Shown here one piece after another: positions 7,950 through 12,264 of a stretch of DNA of 12,264 nt. The position numbers were made by a program, and so were the translations under genes. Location of the stretch: assembly GCA_903934275.1 (NCBI GenBank), contig CAIZNF010000011.1, forward strand, positions 1 to 12,264, read 5' to 3'. Position 1 is the first letter of the stretch; each line of letters opens with the position of its first letter. The stretch is from an uncultured Nitrosomonadales bacterium. GTDB lineage: Bacteria > Pseudomonadota > Gammaproteobacteria > Burkholderiales > Gallionellaceae. The notes under the pieces are model-generated. The model made no database searches. It was not told the DNA's origin and saw only the letters and a program-made list of their open reading frames with translations.

Positions 7950-8786
7950 TCAAATGGCTTGCAAGTTCAAATCTTGGCGGTAATCGCCGCCAGGATAATG
8001 AAACGGCACCGGGCCATCCATCTCGCCATGCACAAACTGGTGTACAAAATCCTTGTCCGATGCACGAATCTCATCCGGCGTTCCTTCCGCCACAATCACT
8101 CCGTTGGCCATGAAATAAACATAGTCAACAATCTTCAGCGACTCCTGCACATCGTGCGTGACCACTATCGAGGTCGCGCCCAGCGCGTCATTCAGGCGGC
8201 GGATCAAGTCGCCCACCACGGTCAACGAAATTGGATCCAATCCTGCAAACGGCTCATCATACATAATCAGCATCGGGTCGAGTGCTACCGTGCGCGCTAA
8301 GGCCACGCGCCGCGCCATCCCGCCGGACAGTTCGGAAGGCATTAGATTATGTGTGCCGCGCAATCCTACCGCATGCAGCTTCATCAATACCAGATCGTGA
8401 ATCAGCTCTTCGGGCAGGTCGGTATGTTCGCGCATCTGAAACGCCACATTGTCAAAGACGGACATATCGGTGAACAGCGCGCCAAACTGAAACAGCATAC
8501 CCATCTTGCGGCGCATGTCATATAAATCATTTTGATTCAAATCGTGGATGATTTTCCCGTCCACCTTGACGTGGCCCTTGTTTGGCTTGAGCGCCCCGCC
8601 GATAAGCCGCAACAGCGTAGTCTTGCCGCAACCGCTCAACCCCATGATGGTGATCAACTTCCCTTTCGGGAAAACCATATTGATGCCTTGCAGAACAGGG
8701 CGCTTATCATAGGTAAAGTTAAGGTCGCTAATTTCGACTAAATTTGACGGAGGCAAAATTGAAATCCAAAAAACGGGAGAAGGCAT
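7950..8786 (-). CDS. mlaF: MlaF, ATP-binding subunit of the Mla phospholipid transporter
   Basis: MlaF is the ATPase that powers phospholipid movement by the MlaFEDB complex. All ABC motifs are intact: Walker A GLSGCGKTT (49-57), Q-loop Gln (Q100), signature LSGGM (153-157), Walker B LIMYDEP (173-179) and switch His (H211). The MlaF-specific stretch MLFQFGALFTDMSVFDNVAFQMREH (part of 97-121) and the C-terminal DGPVPFHYPGGDY, which contacts the partner MlaF, separate it from other ABC ATPases. The ATG at 8786 lacks a clear Shine-Dalgarno and gives about 15 residues before the conserved VEISDLNFTY; a TTG 30 nt further in is a possible alternative start. It is the first gene of the block, and TATTAT at 8804-8809 (minus strand) is only a weak promoter candidate. 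Confidence 0.96.
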   Translation of the reverse strand: MPSPVFWISILPPSNLVEISDLNFTYDKRPVLQGINMVFPKGKLITIMGLSGCGKTTLLRLIGGALKPNKGHVKVDGKIIHDLNQNDLYDMRRKMGMLFQFGALFTDMSVFDNVAFQMREHTDLPEELIHDLVLMKLHAVGLRGTHNLMPSELSGGMARRVALARTVALDPMLIMYDEPFAGLDPISLTVVGDLIRRLNDALGATSIVVTHDVQESLKIVDYVYFMANGVIVAEGTPDEIRASDKDFVHQFVHGEMDGPVPFHYPGGDYRQDLNLQAI

Positions 8787-8932
8787 TCTAAACCACTGGA
8801 TACATAATACTCAACCCAATTTAAATAGCCCCCGGTAAGCCGAAAACCACTTTGGCCCATCGCCTTTTGGGTGAAACAGTTGTTGTAGATTCATATCACG
8901 TTTTGACATCATGTAACCTAAACCGGACAAGC

Positions 8933-9080
8933 CAGAACCAAAAAGGTAAAGCTGTCTTGCCGTAGGTTGGGCAAAGCAAAGCGTGCCCAACGAACAAAGA
9001 TACCATTAGGGTGTCCGGCCAAAAGTTTTTCGGCTTTTATGTTGGGCACGCTACGCTTTGCCCAACCTACGCAATGATCT
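8933..9080 (+). repeat. REPIN/BIME-like element, copy 2, with conserved flanks
   Basis: The arms 8963-8992 and 9041-9070 (minus strand) both begin GTAGGTTGGGCAAAGC and end GCGTGCCCAAC; they face each other across a 48-nt loop. The left flank (8933-8962) matches copy 1 at 27 of 30 positions, and the right flank GCAATGATCT (9071-9080) matches exactly. The loop differs completely from copy 1 and contains a small hairpin of its own, GCC...GGC near 9018-9034. The same orientation as copy 1 and retained flanks show that the repeated unit is larger than the REP pair. Confidence 0.85.
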
Positions 9081-9202
9081 TCCAAACAGTCGTTAATGCT
9101 AAAGGCCATTGCAGTTGCCGCCACCCTTGAGGATGAAAAGCCAAGGAGACCGTTCTCACAAAACCAAGAATCGCGACTCAGAGGTGGCTCCTCCAACAAC
9201 CG

Positions 9203-9222
9203 ATGTTGTTTCACGTTAACCA
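9203..9222 (+). promoter_or_regulatory. parS-like motif
   Basis: TGTTTCACGTTAACCA at 9207-9222 agrees with the bacterial ParB site TGTTTCACGTGAAACA at 14 of 16 positions; the two mismatches are in the right half-site. The longer 18-nt string ATGTTGTTTCACGTTAAC (9203-9220) occurs again at 1397-1414 on the other strand, where agreement with parS falls to 12 of 16. Binding by ParB is inference; the motif could equally be a fixed part of a dispersed repeat. Confidence 0.3.
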
Positions 9223-9253
9223 GGGTTCCGCTACCGCTGCATCCGGGCTGCGG
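9221..9253 (-). repeat. Degenerate CCCGGAT-type palindromic repeat
   Basis: On the minus strand the site reads GCAGCCCGGATGCAGCGG and then TAGCGGAACCC. This looks like a decayed form of the common GTAG-CCCGGATG...GAATCCGGG repeat of proteobacteria, with GCAG in place of the GTAG head. A fragment of the same sequence, TCCGGGCTGCG, occurs at 1451-1461. It is 18 nt past the hda stop. Confidence 0.45.
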
Positions 9254-9270
9254 TTACAGTTTACGGGAAT

Positions 9271-9936
9271 CTACGCTTTTAATTCCAATTCACGTTGCAA
9301 AACTTCTTTGAGTAGCGGTACCGATGGGGCGCGGTGCAAGCGCAGCGAATGTTCATCCAATGCGTCCAGCACCGCCATCAGGCTGGACAGGGCGCGGCTT
9401 CCGTGGCGCAGCAGGTATTGCGCAACTTCCGGCGGCAGGGAGAATCCTTTTGCTTGCGCATGTCGCGACAGCGCCTCGGCCTTCTCTTCATCGTTCAGAC
9501 CATGTACCTGATACACCAGCCCCCACCCCAGGCGGGTGCGCAGGTCGTCGCGTAGCTTTAGATGCAGCGGTGCCTGTTTGCCGCTGACCAGCAATATTCC
9601 GCCGCTGTCGCGCATCCGGTTATAGAGATTGAACAACTCGATCTGCGCGGCATCATCGAGGCTATCGGCATCGTCCATAGCCACTATTTCGGCAAGCTGC
9701 GGCACGCTGCCTTGCGCGTAGTTTGCCCTGCGCGGCGCATCCGATGCGGCACGTACGCAGGCTTGCAGCAAATGGCTTTTGCCGCTGCCGGTTTCTCCCC
9801 ACAGATAAAAACTTCGCTCACTGCCGCCAGCCAGAGCATGGCGCAACGCCGACAGCAATTCGAGGTTGCGTCCCGCCACGAAGTTGTCGAGGGTCGGCTG
9901 GGTGGTCGGGGCGATGTCGAGCAGCAGCTGGTTCAC
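9271..9936 (-). CDS. hda: DnaA regulatory inactivator Hda
   Basis: Hda is the DnaA-related AAA+ protein that, bound to the DNA polymerase sliding clamp, triggers ATP hydrolysis by DnaA and so blocks re-initiation of replication. The 221-residue length is typical. QLLLDI at residues 3-8 fits the clamp-binding motif at the Hda N-terminus. Walker A is GETGSGKS (47-54), Walker B is IVAMDDAD (84-91), LFNLYNRMRDSGG (101-113) and LLVSGKQAP follow as in Hda, and DDLRTRLGWGL (130-140) holds the box VII arginine. The DNA-binding domain of DnaA is absent, as expected. The start is GTG, overlapping the perM stop by 4 nt (GTGA). The Walker A is more canonical than that of E. coli Hda, a usual trait of the betaproteobacterial proteins. 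Confidence 0.93.
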   Translation of the reverse strand: MNQLLLDIAPTTQPTLDNFVAGRNLELLSALRHALAGGSERSFYLWGETGSGKSHLLQACVRAASDAPRRANYAQGSVPQLAEIVAMDDADSLDDAAQIELFNLYNRMRDSGGILLVSGKQAPLHLKLRDDLRTRLGWGLVYQVHGLNDEEKAEALSRHAQAKGFSLPPEVAQYLLRHGSRALSSLMAVLDALDEHSLRLHRAPSVPLLKEVLQRELELKA

Positions 9937-10991
9937 GGCTTACGATACATGTCGCTTAGCAGATACCACGCCTTGCCATGGCGCAACGCGACCAGCAGGA
10001 TGGCCGACATGGGCAGTGCCAGCAGCAGGCCGAAGAAGCCGAACACCTGCCCGAAAGCAAGCAGCGCAAAGATCACCGCCAGCGGGTGCAGGCCGATGCG
10101 GTCGCCGACCAGCCACGGGGTGACCACCATGCCTTCGATCAATTGCCCTGCGCCGAACACCGCCCATACCCACAGCACGCCGCCGGAATCAGGAAATTGC
10201 ATCACTGCCGCCAGCGTCGCGAGCGACAAGCCGATAATCATGCCCAGATAAGGCACGAACACCAGCATGCCGGCGAGAATACCGATGGGCAGCGCGAACT
10301 CCAGGCCGACCAGCCACAACACCAGAACATAATAGGCGCTCATCAGCAGCATCACGGAAATTTGCCCGCGCAAAAATTCTGCCAGCACACCATCCACTTC
10401 AGCGGCGATTTCGCGCACCTTGGCGTGCCACTGGCGGGGAATTAGCTCGTCCAGTCGCACTACCATCGCATCCCAGTCACGCAGCACGTAGAACATTGCC
10501 ACAGGAATCAGCAGCAAATTGACCAGTATCGCCACGATTGCCCCGCTGCTGTTGCCGAGCCACGGTAGCAGCTTTCCCGCAACCCCCCCCGCGCTTTGCC
10601 AGTGGCTGAGCAACAGGTTTTTCAGCGCCTGGCTATCCCACTGTAAATCCGTGCCGAACCATTGCTGTAGTTGCGGCAACAAATGAGTGCGCGCCGCCTC
10701 GATCCAATCCGGCAGACGCGTCACGAACAGGCTGATTTCCTTCTCCAGCAGCGGCAGCATGATCAGCAGCAGTAAGCCGAACAGCAGCAGCAAACCGCCC
10801 ATCACCAGCGCCACCGCCAAGGTGCGCGGGACATTCCATGCCCCCAGCCGCCGCACCAGCGGGTTGCAAATGTAGGCGAGAATACCTGCCGCGACGAACG
10901 GTGTCAGTATTGGGCTGAGGAAATACAGCAGCACGGCAGCGACTACGGTGAAGGATAGCCACTGTGCGGCGGCGAAGCGGGATAGGGTCAT
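9933..10991 (-). CDS. perM: AI-2E transporter family (PerM-like) membrane protein
   Basis: This is a polytopic inner-membrane protein of the AI-2E exporter family (PerM/YhhT/TqsA). The actual substrate of PerM-type members is unclear. The 352 residues show about seven or eight hydrophobic segments: two near the N-terminus (about 12-46), one at about 58-85, then a long soluble stretch with ISLFVTRLPDWIEAARTHLLPQLQQW. More helices begin around 148 and continue through GILAGMLVFVPYLGMIIGLSLATLAAVMQF to the C-terminus. The family-typical VFVPYLG and a PLAVIFALLAFGQVFGFFGLLLALPMSA-type segment are visible. It is translated just ahead of hda with a 4-nt overlap and is divergent from purM across 60 nt. 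The purM/perM/hda neighbourhood is common in betaproteobacteria. No strong Shine-Dalgarno precedes the ATG. Confidence 0.88.
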   Translation of the reverse strand: MTLSRFAAAQWLSFTVVAAVLLYFLSPILTPFVAAGILAYICNPLVRRLGAWNVPRTLAVALVMGGLLLLFGLLLLIMLPLLEKEISLFVTRLPDWIEAARTHLLPQLQQWFGTDLQWDSQALKNLLLSHWQSAGGVAGKLLPWLGNSSGAIVAILVNLLLIPVAMFYVLRDWDAMVVRLDELIPRQWHAKVREIAAEVDGVLAEFLRGQISVMLLMSAYYVLVLWLVGLEFALPIGILAGMLVFVPYLGMIIGLSLATLAAVMQFPDSGGVLWVWAVFGAGQLIEGMVVTPWLVGDRIGLHPLAVIFALLAFGQVFGFFGLLLALPMSAILLVALRHGKAWYLLSDMYRKP

Positions 10992-10997
10992 TTCGGG

Positions 10998-11003
10998 TAA
11001 AAT
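10998..11003 (+). promoter_or_regulatory. Possible -10 element of purM
   Basis: TAAAAT occurs in the 60-nt gap between divergent perM and purM, in the context GGGTAAAATTCGC. No convincing -35 hexamer lies 16-18 nt upstream, where the sequence is the start of perM. It would give purM a leader of roughly 40 nt. This is offered only as the best candidate in the gap. Confidence 0.3.
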
Positions 11004-11051
11004 TCGCAGGAAACGTGTTGCACTTTACCTTTAAGGAAGCGAGAACTCAAC

Positions 11052-12092
<1,041 letters not shown>

Positions 12093-12264
12093 GGGAGCCT
12101 CTATAAATTCAAAATCCTGATGGAACTACTAGCCATTCCACTAGCAGCCTGTCCGGCTTCACGTTAGCTCACTAACAACTCGGGTTTCTCGGGCTCATTT
12201 GATCACGTTTTCATAAAAAATATTTTCGGATTTTCATCAAATAATTTTTCGTGCTCTCAATAAC
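12093..12264. other. AT-rich gene-free sequence after purM
   Basis: The 172 nt after purM hold no credible gene start and no clear intrinsic terminator. TTCACGTTA at 12158-12166 is a weak echo of the GTTTCACGTTAAC motif. The last 70 nt are distinctly AT-rich and could be the upstream region of a gene beyond the window edge. Confidence 0.4.

Larger units (their letters stand above)
8787..9270. other. Gene-free repeat region between hda and mlaF
   Basis: No credible coding sequence is present. The right part of the mla leader (8787-8932) is fairly AT-rich and should hold the promoter of the mla block, but no clear -35/-10 pair stands out. Next come the second REPIN-like element with its flanks (8933-9080), about 120 nt of unassigned sequence, the 18-nt motif ATGTTGTTTCACGTTAAC (9203-9220), and a degenerate palindromic repeat (9221-9253) just downstream of the hda stop. 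The same kinds of element occur in the ruvC-hisD gap. Confidence 0.65.

Noticed and set aside
8918..9214. A 98-codon minus-strand open frame in the hda-mlaF gap
   Set aside because: Most of it is translated from the REPIN-like element and its flanks; no ribosome-binding site and no domain.

Overview
The window looks like a chromosomal housekeeping region of a betaproteobacterium, probably in the Nitrosomonadales/Gallionellales area. This rests on gene order (mlaFEDCB-ibaG-murA-hisG-hisD in a row, and purM divergent from a perM-hda pair), a short-form HisG, and the general look of the proteins. Genus cannot be fixed from the sequence alone. There is no phage, plasmid, CRISPR, rRNA or tRNA gene.

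Layout. (1) Positions 2-1331, plus strand: yebC, missing only its first two codons at the window edge, then ruvC. The ruvAB genes that often follow ruvC are not here. (2) 1332-1736: a gene-free stretch made of small palindromic repeats, separating the convergent ruvC and hisD. (3) 1737-8786, minus strand, transcribed right to left: mlaF, mlaE, mlaD, mlaC, mlaB (retrograde phospholipid transport of the outer membrane), ibaG (BolA family), murA (first committed step of peptidoglycan synthesis), hisG and hisD (first and last steps of histidine synthesis). This envelope/histidine block stops after hisD; the other his genes are not present. (4) 8787-9270: a second gene-free, repeat-rich stretch. 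(5) 9271-10991, minus strand: perM (AI-2E exporter family) overlapping hda (regulatory inactivation of DnaA) by 4 nt. (6) 11052-12092, plus strand: purM, divergent from perM, followed by 172 nt of AT-rich sequence with no gene.

The genes are ordinary; the interest lies between them. Junctions in the mla-his block are either very tight (a 4-nt overlap, or gaps of 3, 3 and 27 nt) or 110-193 nt long, and every long one holds a palindromic repeat, from at least three families. Two further gene-free stretches carry copies of a GTAG-headed inverted pair (REPIN/BIME-like) with conserved flanks. They also share an 18-nt motif, ATGTTGTTTCACGTTAAC, which at one site matches the ParB site parS at 14 of 16 positions. 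Finally, the ruvC start codon lies in the loop of a predicted 28-position hairpin whose 3' arm encodes an atypical N-terminal extension of RuvC. I did not find a clearly new multi-gene system.
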